DNA from: Mycolicibacterium novocastrense
GTDB taxonomy: Bacteria; Actinomycetota; Actinomycetes; Mycobacteriales; Mycobacteriaceae
Length of the DNA: 43,546 nt
Direction of reading: 5' to 3'
Assembly (NCBI RefSeq): GCF_001570485.1
Contig: NZ_BCTA01000029.1
Coordinates: forward strand, 1 to 43,546
Every line of letters starts with the position of its first letter. The stretch's first letter is position 1. The notes under the pieces are model-generated. The model worked only from the letters and a program-made list of their open reading frames with translations, was not told the origin of the DNA and made no database searches. This document shows positions 1 to 7,195 of the stretch, one piece after another. Position numbers and translations under genes: made by a program.

Positions 1-564
1 TGTTCGATGCCATGTCGTCGTTGATTCTTCCTGCCCGAACACTCGGGCAACAGAGTCCCACAACGACTGGACCACCACGAGGGGCTCACCTCAATACGTC
101 CAGATACTCAGCGGCCTTCGTGGTGGAGATGAGGTGCCGGTCCAGCAACACGGAGGCGGGAGTGCGGCGGGGCATGGCAGCGGATCCTTCACGGCACGTA
201 GGGAAAAACTGGACCTCACGGTGAGACTCAGCAGATCTCTAGCGCTGCCTACGCAACCCGATTCAGGGCTTGCCCACGGCACTCTGTGGCGGGCGACTGC
301 AACGCTAGCTTAGTGCACTGCGCGGGGTGAGCGAAGTGCCCCAAGGGCATCACGGCGCTCTGACCTGCAAAAACGTCCGATACTTTCTTGTATCGCGATG
401 CCTCGCATTGTCGTCCAGAACTGTTCCTGACTGCTCTACAGGACAGCGCCAACGCCGTGCCTTGTGTCCCCTGCAGCAACCGAAACCCGGCCTGCCCGCG
501 GGAACACTGATAGGTAGCGGATAGGTAAGCTACCTGCGATTCCGGCGTTTTGCCTGGTAGAAAG
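1..564. other. Host flank left of the integrated element, no convincing gene
   Basis: This is chromosomal DNA that before integration would have followed the 3' end of tRNA-Arg. No open frame here looks like a real protein. A 29-codon reading frame on the minus strand (86-175) encodes a piece resembling the start of an excisionase-type helix-turn-helix (residues LISTTKAAEYLDV) and may be a remnant of an older element. Visible structures are a 7-bp hairpin at 32-49 (TGCCCGA/TCGGGCA, 4-nt loop) and a 6-bp hairpin at 513-534 (GGTAGC/GCTACC) that includes a GATAGGTA repeat (509-516, 520-527). Confidence 0.5.
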
Positions 565-586
565 GGTGCCCCCGGCAGGATTCGAA
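565..586. repeat. Left attachment site of the element (att core copy 1)
   Basis: A 22-bp sequence here (565-586; last 20 bases TGCCCCCGGCAGGATTCGAA) is identical to 15963-15984, which is the 3' end of the tRNA-Arg(CCG) gene (T-loop, T-stem, acceptor strand and part of CCA). Direct repeats of a tRNA 3' end with a tyrosine integrase gene just inside are the standard signature of site-specific integration. A perfect 6-bp hairpin (GTAGCT/AGCTAC, 587-601) abuts the core on the element side. Confidence 0.9.
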
Positions 587-709
587 GTAGCTGACAGCTA
601 CACTGCGTCATCGCAGCGTGAGCAGCAGAAACCACCACTGAGCTGCGTGACCAGCGCAAACCACTGTTGAAAGTGTGCGAGACTGGTTATAGCTCGTTGA
701 GATTCACTA

Positions 710-727
710 TTGCCCGCTTGTTGCCCG
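710..727 (+). promoter_or_regulatory. Paired TTGCCCG repeats in front of the integrase gene
   Basis: TTGCCCG occurs at 710-716 and 721-727, 11 bp apart, immediately upstream of the integrase start. A third copy lies at 15930-15936, about 26 bp inside the right attachment site. Short direct repeats on both arms of an attachment region are what arm-type integrase or excisionase binding sites look like. This role is inferred only from position and repetition. Confidence 0.3.
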
Positions 728-741
728 TTTAGGAGACCGTC

Positions 742-1950
742 ATGCCGCGCACGAAGTCGCCCACGAAGCCCGTCGGCGAACGCACCCGACGACAGTTCGG
801 TCGACTACGGCAGCGTGCGAGCGGGCGGTGGCAGGCGAGCTACTTGCATCACGGCGCGGTCTTCAACGCACCCGCGACGTTCCCGACGAAGGCGAGCGCG
901 GTCGCGTGGCTTGAGGACGAGCGCGAGCTGATCGAGCTTGATCGCCGCAACCCCGGGACATGGGCACCGCCCGCTGAGCGCGTCGCCAGACGGCAAGCGG
1001 AGAAGCTGACGCTGCGCAGCTACGCGCAGTCGTGGCTCGCCGCCAAGACGAAGCTGGCCCGTCGCACGCGCGATCTGTACGAGTCGCAGCTCGACAATCT
1101 GATCGTTCCGGCACTCGGCGATCACGCGCTCGCGGAGATCACGCCCGAGATCGTGCGGCGGTGGTTCGCCGAGTTGGGCAGCGAGCACGAGTCACGCAAC
1201 GCTAAGGCTTACGCGCTGCTGCGCTCGATCTTCAACACCGCCGTTGATGACGGCCTGATCGCAAGCAATCCGTGCCGGATCAAGGGCGCGGCGCAGGTCA
1301 AGCACGCGAAGCACAGCATCGTGCTGCTGGACGCTGCTCAGCTGACACAGCTCGCCGAGAAGATGCCCGACGATCTGCGACTGACGGTGCTGCTCGCTGG
1401 CTGGTGCGGGCTGCGGCGCGGCGAAGTGTTCGCGCTGCGACGCTGTGACGTCGCCCCAGACGGCTCGATGGTGCGCGTCGAGCGAGCGGTGACCTATCGG
1501 CATGGGAAGCACGAAGTCGGGCCGTGCAAGACGCGCGAGTCGCGTCGCGAAGTGTCGGTGCCGCCGCATGTTCGCGACGTTGTCGTGCAGCACTTGCAAC
1601 AGCACGTCGGTCCCGGTGACGACGCCCTGCTGTTCACGGAACCGGACACCGGGTCGTTCGCGGGCGAGAAGCGATTCAGAACGGCGTGGGAATCTGCGCG
1701 CGATGCGATCGGCAAGCCAGAGCTTCATTTCCACGACTTGCGGCACTGCGCGGGCGTGCTTGTCGCGCTGGCGGGTGCAACGCTGCGCGAGATCATGGGA
1801 AGGCTCGGGCACACCTCGCCGAACACTGCAATGCGTTATCAGCATATCGCCGAAGGGCGCGCTGCTGCCCTCGCTGATCGACTGTCGATGCTCGCGCAGC
1901 TGAGCGACGCCGAGCCGAAAGGTGCTGGCACTAATACGACTTCGTCGTAG
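742..1950 (+). CDS. int: Tyrosine-type site-specific integrase
   Basis: A 402-residue tyrosine recombinase that would integrate and excise the element at tRNA-Arg(CCG). The order is an N-terminal arm-binding part, a SAM-like core-binding domain (about residues 85-180) and a catalytic domain (about 190-385). The catalytic set is visible: Arg225 in CGLRRGE, His331 and Arg334 in HDLRH, His357 in LGH and the nucleophile Tyr366 in MRYQHI. The ATG start has AGGAG seven bases upstream. The gene lies 155 bp inside the left attachment site and is transcribed inward. A weak 6-bp hairpin (1935-1949) overlaps the stop codon. Length and motifs match actinobacterial phage and ICE integrases. Confidence 0.95.
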   Translation: MPRTKSPTKPVGERTRRQFGRLRQRASGRWQASYLHHGAVFNAPATFPTKASAVAWLEDERELIELDRRNPGTWAPPAERVARRQAEKLTLRSYAQSWLAAKTKLARRTRDLYESQLDNLIVPALGDHALAEITPEIVRRWFAELGSEHESRNAKAYALLRSIFNTAVDDGLIASNPCRIKGAAQVKHAKHSIVLLDAAQLTQLAEKMPDDLRLTVLLAGWCGLRRGEVFALRRCDVAPDGSMVRVERAVTYRHGKHEVGPCKTRESRREVSVPPHVRDVVVQHLQQHVGPGDDALLFTEPDTGSFAGEKRFRTAWESARDAIGKPELHFHDLRHCAGVLVALAGATLREIMGRLGHTSPNTAMRYQHIAEGRAAALADRLSMLAQLSDAEPKGAGTNTTSS

Positions 1951-2029
1951 TTCTCGCGCCAAACGGATGTCGATGATCTTGCGTCAGCTGTAAGCATCTG
2001 CGCTCTGCATCAGCTATTCTGGCGTCAGG

Positions 2030-2110
2030 TCATAGCCCCAGACCCGCGCACGCCCCACGCTCCGCACACGCCGACACGCCCCCGCTCACACCACACACAC
2101 GCCCTGGGGA
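2030..2110 (+). promoter_or_regulatory. C-rich, G-poor intergenic stretch, possible Rho loading site
   Basis: Between integrase and the excisionase-like gene the plus strand becomes strongly C/A-rich with few G residues, and it contains several runs of CACAC and CGCCCC type. It is bordered by CCCCAG and CTGGGG. Such C-over-G unstructured transcripts are the usual features of Rho utilisation sites, which would stop integrase transcription before the replication genes. No direct evidence beyond composition. Confidence 0.25.
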
Positions 2111-2136
2111 TCGTCACCAGACGACGGAGCGACAAA

Positions 2137-2358
2137 GTGAGTGCCAGGTCAACCGCCACACCACACTTCATTTCCCTCAACGACGCTGCAACGCGGACCG
2201 GGTTCTCGACGTTCACCCTTCGCGCGAAGGTCAACAGCGGTGAGCTGCCCGCGTACCGCATCAGCGACAAGCCGCGCAGTGCGATCCGCGTGAAGATCAG
2301 CGACGTCGATGCGCTGTTCAAGCCGGTCATCCCGCCCGAGATTCAAGCTGTGCGATGA
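2137..2358 (+). CDS. Excisionase-like MerR/HTH_17 DNA-binding protein
   Basis: A 73-residue protein with a single winged-helix motif of the excisionase/HTH_17 type: an aromatic-containing start (FISLNDAATRTGFSTFTLRA), a turn, then RISDKPRSAIRVKISDVDAL, which resembles the wing that reads DNA next to a tyrosine integrase attachment site. The GTG start is supported by GGAG eight bases upstream. It sits directly after the integrase gene and before the replication gene, the usual place for a recombination directionality factor or an early regulator. Whether it drives excision or represses transcription cannot be told from the sequence. Confidence 0.75.
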   Translation: MSARSTATPHFISLNDAATRTGFSTFTLRAKVNSGELPAYRISDKPRSAIRVKISDVDALFKPVIPPEIQAVR

Positions 2359-2436
2359 GTACCGCGCGAAATAGCAACGCGCACAATGCCGGCCACGTCG
2401 CAGAAGTCAGCGGACGCGCGTGATCCCTAGATAGCA

Positions 2437-2474
2437 GTGATGCCGCCCGCTATTGCCTCGACGGGCGGCATCAC
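2437..2474 (+). terminator. Perfect 13-bp hairpin in the repA leader
   Basis: GTGATGCCGCCCG (2437-2449) pairs without mismatch with CGGGCGGCATCAC (2462-2474) across a 12-nt loop. There is no following T-run. A second small hairpin (GACTC/GAGTC, 2486-2500) follows. The position between the excisionase-like gene and repA fits either a Rho-assisted terminator or an RNA structure controlling repA expression. Confidence 0.55.
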
Positions 2475-2540
2475 CGATCACCGACGACTCCGAGAGAGTC
2501 AGCCCCTCCGAGGGCGAGAGAAACCCAACCGAAGGACATC

Positions 2541-4496
2541 ATGAAGAATACCCCAGCCCCCGGCACTGACGTCGGCAGCGAGGCAAGCGAGGCAGCGACG
2601 TCGCGCAACGGGCACCGAAGCGACGCCGTCGATCTCAGCGACATCGACCGCCTGTGCCCGCGACGCGGTCGCACGAACGCACATCTGCAGATCGTCTGGA
2701 CGCCGCCCGTGATGCTCGCCGACGCGCTGGGCGTCGATCCCGAAAACGACACGATTCACGAGTCGGTTGACAGCAAGGGTTGGGAAGCATTCAAAACGCT
2801 GCGCAGACGCTACGGCGTCGCGATCGACCCAACAACGACGGTGTTCGCCGATCTCGACGCGGTGCACGACGGCGTGTGGCACGCCTGCGGTCTCACCCCG
2901 CCGTCAGCGAACGAAATCGCGAAGTTCGTCGCTGACTACTACCGCCCGCTTCCCGACCCGCAGAAGGCCGGTCAGCGGCTCATCGACGCGCGAAGCGAGC
3001 ACTGGCGCGAACACAACGCCGTCGCCCGCGCGCTCACCGGGGTGAGCGTCGCCGCCGGTACGACATACTCGATCGAGCATGTGCGCGCCAAGCTCGGCGA
3101 CGCCGTCGCAGACGCCGCCGTCGAGTTGATCGATCGGCACAACCTGCGCGCATGGGAAGCACCACAGCCGCGACCGAAAGAACGGCCCTATCTCACGACC
3201 GCAGCCGATCTGCACAAGCTCGGCGTGAAAGTCGACGCGATCGCCGCGCTGACGGCGGCGACCAACCGCGATCATGACACCGCGCTGCGTCTGCTCGCGC
3301 GTGCGCGCAAAACGCACCGCGACATGATCAACATGCCCGACGACGTCGGTGCGCCGCTCGCCGAAGCGATCAGGCACGCCGTCGACATGGTCGATGACCC
3401 GCCGACCGGCGTGATCGTCAACGGGCTGCTCTACGAAGAAAACGTCGTCAGCTGGGTCGGCGGCGGTGGGTCGCTCAAGACGTTCACGGTGCTCGACATC
3501 AGCTGCCGTGTCGCGGCGGGCATCGACGTCACGCATCAGCTGCGGGTGGCCAGGCAGCACGGCGTCGCGTTTCTGTGCGCCGAGCGGCGACATCAAGGGC
3601 TGATCGGCGACATCAGAGCGTGGTGCCGTAAGAACGGCGTCGAGTTCGATCGCGAGCGGTTCCGTATGTACGGCTGGGATGACGTCGTGCAGCTCGCGAA
3701 CGCGGAGCGTATGCGTGAGCTGACCGAGTTCGTCATCGAGCGCGGCATCAAGCTCGTCGTGATCGACACGCAGAGCAAGGCGACTGTCGGGCTTGACGAG
3801 AACAGCGCGACCGCGATGAGCATGGCGTTGCGCAACGCCGAGAAGCTGGCTCGCGCAGCGAAGTGCGTGGTGATCATCATCCACCACACCACACGCGGCC
3901 AAGATCACGCACGCGGGTCGACCGTGATCAAAGACAACACCGATGTGACGATCCGTCAGGAGAAGACCGGCCCGAACGAGGCCGAGTTCATCATCGACAA
4001 GCACAAAAGCGTCGCTGTCGACGCCCGCTATCCGGTGAAGGCCGAGAAGATCACCGTCACCGTGCCCGACACCGACGAGCGCGCGGGCTACAGCTATTCG
4101 ACACTGGTCGCCTCGGCGCGCGACCCGCTGACGGGCGACGAGCAGAGCGAGCAGGTGCGCGCCGCGCTGAGTCACGACGACAAGCTCATCCTGACGGTGA
4201 TCAACGAGCACGACGGCGACCCGCTGACACCTGCCGAGATTCATCGCCGAGCGGAGGCGAAAGGCTGCCGCGCCAGCAGCGACACAGTGAGACGTCATCT
4301 TGAGACGTTCGCGAAACGCGGCTACGGGCTCGTCGTTGAGCACATCAACCCCGCGAACAGACGCAAGACATACAGCGCGAAGTCGAGCGGCGTGCCGCAG
4401 AGCCAGCACGCGGTCGACGCCGACGCTGACGTCGTTGATCTCGCGAGCAGGCGCAAGACGCAGCGATCGAAGACGTCGAGCGACGCGGAAGACTGA
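2541..4496 (+). CDS. RepA-like AAA_25 replication ATPase/helicase with C-terminal winged helix
   Basis: A 651-residue protein likely needed to replicate the excised element. The central RecA-like domain (about residues 285-500) has an atypical Walker A, GGGGSLKT with Lys313, a Walker B ending in VVIDT (Asp409) and the HHTTRG and RGSTVIKDNTD segments typical of the AAA_25/RepA hexameric helicase family in phages and plasmids. A winged helix (about residues 550-605) would bind DNA. The N-terminal 280 residues are of unknown fold. I do not see clear prim-pol catalytic motifs. ATG start with GAAGGA upstream. The adjacent non-coding region with repeats is the natural candidate for its origin. Confidence 0.8.
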   Translation: MKNTPAPGTDVGSEASEAATSRNGHRSDAVDLSDIDRLCPRRGRTNAHLQIVWTPPVMLADALGVDPENDTIHESVDSKGWEAFKTLRRRYGVAIDPTTTVFADLDAVHDGVWHACGLTPPSANEIAKFVADYYRPLPDPQKAGQRLIDARSEHWREHNAVARALTGVSVAAGTTYSIEHVRAKLGDAVADAAVELIDRHNLRAWEAPQPRPKERPYLTTAADLHKLGVKVDAIAALTAATNRDHDTALRLLARARKTHRDMINMPDDVGAPLAEAIRHAVDMVDDPPTGVIVNGLLYEENVVSWVGGGGSLKTFTVLDISCRVAAGIDVTHQLRVARQHGVAFLCAERRHQGLIGDIRAWCRKNGVEFDRERFRMYGWDDVVQLANAERMRELTEFVIERGIKLVVIDTQSKATVGLDENSATAMSMALRNAEKLARAAKCVVIIIHHTTRGQDHARGSTVIKDNTDVTIRQEKTGPNEAEFIIDKHKSVAVDARYPVKAEKITVTVPDTDERAGYSYSTLVASARDPLTGDEQSEQVRAALSHDDKLILTVINEHDGDPLTPAEIHRRAEAKGCRASSDTVRRHLETFAKRGYGLVVEHINPANRRKTYSAKSSGVPQSQHAVDADADVVDLASRRKTQRSKTSSDAED

Positions 4497-4829
4497 CTCG
4501 ACAAACCCGCAGCTCAGAGCGTTGCGCGCATTTTCAAGCGAAGTTCGCAGAAGTTCGCAGAATCGTGAGTATGGCTGTGGGACAACGGGTTTCGATGCCG
4601 TCGGCGGCGGGGTGTGTACGCGAAACGAGCGACGTCGCGGCGTGGAAACTGTAAACCCGCAGCTCACAGCGTTGCAGTTTGACGCAAACGGGTCTGCCCA
4701 AAGTTGGGCGTCAAACACAGGTTCACGCACGTTTCGCAGAAGGGTTGCGGGAAAATTACCCCTTCTAACCTGGGGTTCAAGCACAATTCGCATACGTCGC
4801 AGATCATTCACCCATTTGACGCACTTTTC

Positions 4830-4854
4830 GCACGCGCTTATATAGAGCGCGTGC
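4830..4854. repeat. 9-bp perfect hairpin with TATATAG loop
   Basis: GCACGCGCT (4830-4838) pairs with AGCGCGTGC (4846-4854) around the loop TATATAG. It lies in the AT-richer part of the candidate origin. A GC stem with an AT loop can act as a melting or priming structure. It could alternatively be a terminator, although no T-run follows. Confidence 0.5.
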
Positions 4855-4946
4855 AAAGGGCAAGGGTCGAAGATTGGGGCGATGCTTTAAACGACAGATC
4901 ACCGTCGAAAATGAGCCGTCTCCTGTCTGTCTCATCGACGGACGAC

Positions 4947-5020
4947 GCGATGAGAGGGCGGCGTCACGATCTCTGGGCGGCGTTGCGATGAGAGGGCGGC
5001 GTCACGATCTCTGGGCGGCG
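4947..5020. repeat. 38-bp tandem duplication
   Basis: The unit beginning GCGATGAGAGGGCGGCGTCA occurs at 4947 and again at 4985; 36 bases are identical and the period is 38. As 38 is not a multiple of three, the duplication argues against any coding use of this stretch. It could be a pair of protein-binding sites or a recent slippage product. Confidence 0.85.
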
Positions 5021-5177
5021 GCAGCGGGCGCGAGCAGAGGGCTGCGTCGAGAGGCTGCGTCATCGACACGCAGCTCGCATAACCACCGACACCGTCGGCG
5101 AAGTAGCAAGCGGGACAGAGAAATACGACGCCGTCGCTGTAATGGCGGCGTGCACGTTTCTCGGGTAAGACACAGGT

Positions 5178-5642
5178 ATGCCGCAAGTGATGCCGCTCGC
5201 CGAGAGCCGCGCTCGCGCAGAGCGCGTCGCCTACCTCCGCGCCGTCGTCGGCATGTCGTGGTCGAAGATCAGAGACGAACTCGGCTTCAAGTCGGTCGGA
5301 GCGGCGCAGCAGGCGTACAAGACGCATCGACGCCGCAACCCGGTGCCGGGCGGCGAGACTGTGTTCGCTGATCTGATCGACCGACATCAGCACCGCAATC
5401 AGCAGGGAATGCTCGCGCTCGCGAAAGCGCAGGCGGCGAACGACTACTCGGGTGTCGCGACACTGCTGCGCTCGCTGCAGTCCAACGATGCTGAACTCGC
5501 CAAGTGGTTCGGCATCAGTGCAGAGACGCTGAACGTCAACGTGAAGACCACCTCCGCTACCGAGATCATCGCCGAAGCGCGCGAGCGTCTGCTGGCTGTG
5601 GTCGACGCCGAAGTCATCGAACCCAAGGAGATCGAGCAGTGA
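5178..5642 (+). CDS. HTH protein, possible terminase small subunit
   Basis: A 154-residue protein. The N-terminal part (about residues 10-52) has a helix-turn-helix pattern: RVAYLRAVVGMSWSKIRDEL, then KSVGAAQQAYKTHRRR. The rest is helical and ends in an acidic tail. An N-terminal HTH followed by an oligomerising helical region is the layout of small terminase subunits, which select the DNA to be packaged. The presence of a large terminase gene 5.4 kb downstream supports this. I see no diagnostic motif, so a plain DNA-binding regulator is an alternative. The stop codon overlaps the next start (GTGA), so the two genes are translationally coupled. Confidence 0.45.
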   Translation: MPQVMPLAESRARAERVAYLRAVVGMSWSKIRDELGFKSVGAAQQAYKTHRRRNPVPGGETVFADLIDRHQHRNQQGMLALAKAQAANDYSGVATLLRSLQSNDAELAKWFGISAETLNVNVKTTSATEIIAEARERLLAVVDAEVIEPKEIEQ

Positions 5643-6223
5643 GCGCACCCAGCACGAGCACGAGCAAGCGCGACGCGATCAACGCGGCGATGAGCGTCGC
5701 CGACGACGTCGCGCAGAACAAGCTCGACCCGTCATCGCTCGACGCCGCGCTCGCCGACGAGCTGCGTCGGCTGTTCGGCGACGTTGCCGAGCAGGACGAC
5801 TCACTGTGGTCGCTGCAGTGCGACGTCGCCCGCCAGGTGATCGCGCTCGGCGGCATCAGCCCCGACGAACTCGCCGAGTGGGCTGCTGCGTTGCGTCACC
5901 GCGACCCTGAGCCGTCAGATGAGTGCGACGCAGACGATGACTCGACCGAGCCCGTTTCGACCGGGAGCGACGCGCTCAGCCCGCAGAACGACGCGCTCGA
6001 CGCGATCGCCGAGCGGCAGCAGCACACTGACGCCGCATCGTCAGCTGACGTCGACACCGAGACACAGCCCGACGAGCGGCAGCAGCACGCGGAGCCAGCA
6101 TCGAGCACCGACGACGGCTGTGGCTGCAGCAGCGGCCCGACGATGGTCACGCTGCCCGATGGTCGTCGCCTCCCGTCACATCTGATCGCCGCACGCGGGC
6201 GCGATCTGCCGACCGTTCACTGA
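5639..6223 (+). CDS. Uncharacterised acidic protein with CGC motif near the C-terminus
   Basis: 194 residues from the GTG at 5639, chosen because it overlaps the previous stop and has AAGGAG eight bases upstream. The first 90 residues are predicted helical (DAINAAMSVADDVAQ, LDAALADELRRLFGDV). The middle (about 95-165) is Asp/Ser/Gln-rich, low complexity and contains the repeated segment ERQQH. The end has CGCSSGP followed by a small beta-like TMVTLPDGRRLPSHL segment. I do not recognise the family. Coupling to the HTH gene suggests the two proteins work together. Confidence 0.7.
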   Translation: MSAPSTSTSKRDAINAAMSVADDVAQNKLDPSSLDAALADELRRLFGDVAEQDDSLWSLQCDVARQVIALGGISPDELAEWAAALRHRDPEPSDECDADDDSTEPVSTGSDALSPQNDALDAIAERQQHTDAASSADVDTETQPDERQQHAEPASSTDDGCGCSSGPTMVTLPDGRRLPSHLIAARGRDLPTVH

Positions 6224-6244
6224 GCGCGCGGCGCGCTAGACAAT

Positions 6245-6259
6245 CCCGACACTGTCGGG
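6245..6259 (+). terminator. Short hairpin after the 5639-6223 gene
   Basis: CCCGAC and GTCGGG pair around a 3-nt loop, 22 bp after the stop codon. No T-run follows. Separates the HTH/acidic-protein pair from the resolvase gene. Confidence 0.4.
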
Positions 6260-6342
6260 CCGGCGATCTCGCTGCCGTCTATCTGGGCCACAGCCCAGCC
6301 GATCATGCTGCGGCGCACCGCCTCTCGTCTGCTTGAAGTTGG

Positions 6343-6371
6343 TTGAGAACTTCTAGACAGCCATCTAATCT
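6343..6371 (+). promoter_or_regulatory. Promoter of the serine recombinase gene
   Basis: TTGAGA (6343-6348) and TAATCT (6366-6371) are separated by exactly 17 bp, a good sigma-70/SigA-type match, 37 bp before the resolvase start. TAGACA occurs at 6237, 6354 and 6387, so the promoter lies inside a repeat cluster that could be a resolvase binding region (res site) with autoregulation. Confidence 0.55.
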
Positions 6372-6408
6372 GCCCAAGACCTCAGTTAGACACCCGAAAG
6401 GATGAACC

Positions 6409-6981
6409 ATGAGCATCGGGCAATCGGTTGGCTACCAACGTGTCTCGACCGTCGAGCAGAACACCGAGCGGCAGTTAGACGGGATCAAGCTGGACAAGCT
6501 GTTCACCGATCACGCGAGCGGCAAGGACACTGATCGACCCGAGCTGCGAGCGTGCCTCGACTACGTGCGCGAGGGCGACGAGCTGATCGTTCACAGCATG
6601 GATCGGCTATCGCGATCGCTGGTCGATCTGCGTCGCACCGTCGATAAGCTGACAGCGCGCGGTGTGCGCGTGCGCTTCGTGAAGGAAGGTCTGACGTTCT
6701 CGCGTGACGAGAGCGATCCGTGCGCGGTGCTGATGCTCAGCGTGATGGGCGCGGTCGCTGAGTTTGAGCGTTCGCTGCTGCTTGAGCGTCAGCGCGAAGG
6801 TATCGCGATCGCGAAGCGGGCAGGCAAGTACAAAGGGCGCAAGCCGTCGCTGTCACCTGCGCAGCGGGTGGAAGTCGCCGCGCGTCTCGCCGAGCGCGAG
6901 TCGGCGTCTGCGCTCGCGCGCGATTACGGCGTCAGTCGAGCGACGATTTACAACGCGCTGAAACTCGTTGAGGCGAGCTGA
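6409..6981 (+). CDS. Small serine recombinase (resolvase/invertase family)
   Basis: 190 residues, the normal length of Tn3-type resolvases and invertases. The N-terminal catalytic domain has GYQRVSTVEQN with the nucleophile Ser13 and Arg11, and HSMDRLSR carrying the further active-site arginines. The long E helix (about residues 105-130) leads to a C-terminal HTH (about 143-188: SPAQRVEVAARL, SASALARDYGVSRATIYNAL). RBS AAAGGA eight bases before the ATG. The element therefore encodes both a tyrosine integrase and a serine resolvase. Likely jobs are dimer resolution of the replicated circle or inversion of a segment. Its own promoter and TAGACA repeats lie upstream. Confidence 0.92.
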   Translation: MSIGQSVGYQRVSTVEQNTERQLDGIKLDKLFTDHASGKDTDRPELRACLDYVREGDELIVHSMDRLSRSLVDLRRTVDKLTARGVRVRFVKEGLTFSRDESDPCAVLMLSVMGAVAEFERSLLLERQREGIAIAKRAGKYKGRKPSLSPAQRVEVAARLAERESASALARDYGVSRATIYNALKLVEAS

Positions 6982-7010
6982 GCCCGCTCGCTGCTGCGCT
7001 CGACACACTG

Positions 7011-7036
7011 ACCCCCGACTGTTGACGGTCGGGGGT
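7011..7036 (+). terminator. Terminator hairpin after the resolvase gene
   Basis: ACCCCCGAC (7011-7019) and GTCGGGGGT (7028-7036) form a perfect 9-bp stem with an 8-nt loop, 30 bp after the resolvase stop. The T-run is weak, as is common in mycobacteria. Confidence 0.7.
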
Positions 7037-7052
7037 CCAGTCGTCTCTACAC

Positions 7053-7088
7053 CTAGTGGTGTGTCACGCAATTAGTTAACTGCATGTT
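7053..7088. repeat. Left 36-bp inverted repeat of the nuclease cassette
   Basis: CTAGTGGT, a 14-bp spacer, then GTTAACTGCATGTT. The same arrangement with the same 14-bp spacing appears inverted at 7790-7825. The two fixed blocks match perfectly (22 of 22); the spacers match at about 6 of 14 positions. Together the repeats bracket the PD-(D/E)XK gene in a 773-bp cassette. I see no target-site duplication. Confidence 0.75.
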
Positions 7089-7195
7089 CGGGATTATGTG
7101 TCGGTGAGTGCATCACCAGCAGCCGCGTTGCCGATCATCCCTGGGCGAGCGGCGTGTGGGCGTGAGGCATCTAGCAGTTCAACGGATTTGGTCAG

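Larger units (their letters stand above)
4497..5177. other. Repeat-rich non-coding region, candidate replication origin
   Basis: No credible gene lies here. Visible features: two copies of a 23-bp repeat with one mismatch (4503-4525 and 4653-4675, exactly 150 bp apart); five copies of TTCGCA (4545, 4555, 4734, 4787, 4827), three of them extended to TTCGCAGAA and two in tandem at 10-bp spacing; a locally AT-richer stretch around 4750-4850; a perfect 9-bp hairpin with an AT-only-but-one loop (4830-4854); and a 38-bp tandem duplication (4947-5020). Iterons, an AT-rich segment and a hairpin next to a RepA-type gene are the usual parts of an origin. Possible packaging site as well, since a small-terminase-like gene follows. 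Confidence 0.5.

Noticed and set aside
249..659. 136-codon minus-strand frame over the left att site
   Set aside because: It would cross the att core and has no ribosome site or recognisable domain.
2904..4856. 650-codon minus-strand frame opposite repA
   Set aside because: Runs through the repA codons and into the repeat region; composition typical of an antisense shadow.
4300..5371. Overlapping plus-strand frames spanning the candidate origin and its tandem duplication
   Set aside because: Arg/Ser-rich products without pattern, crossing an out-of-frame 38-bp duplication and the repA 3' end.
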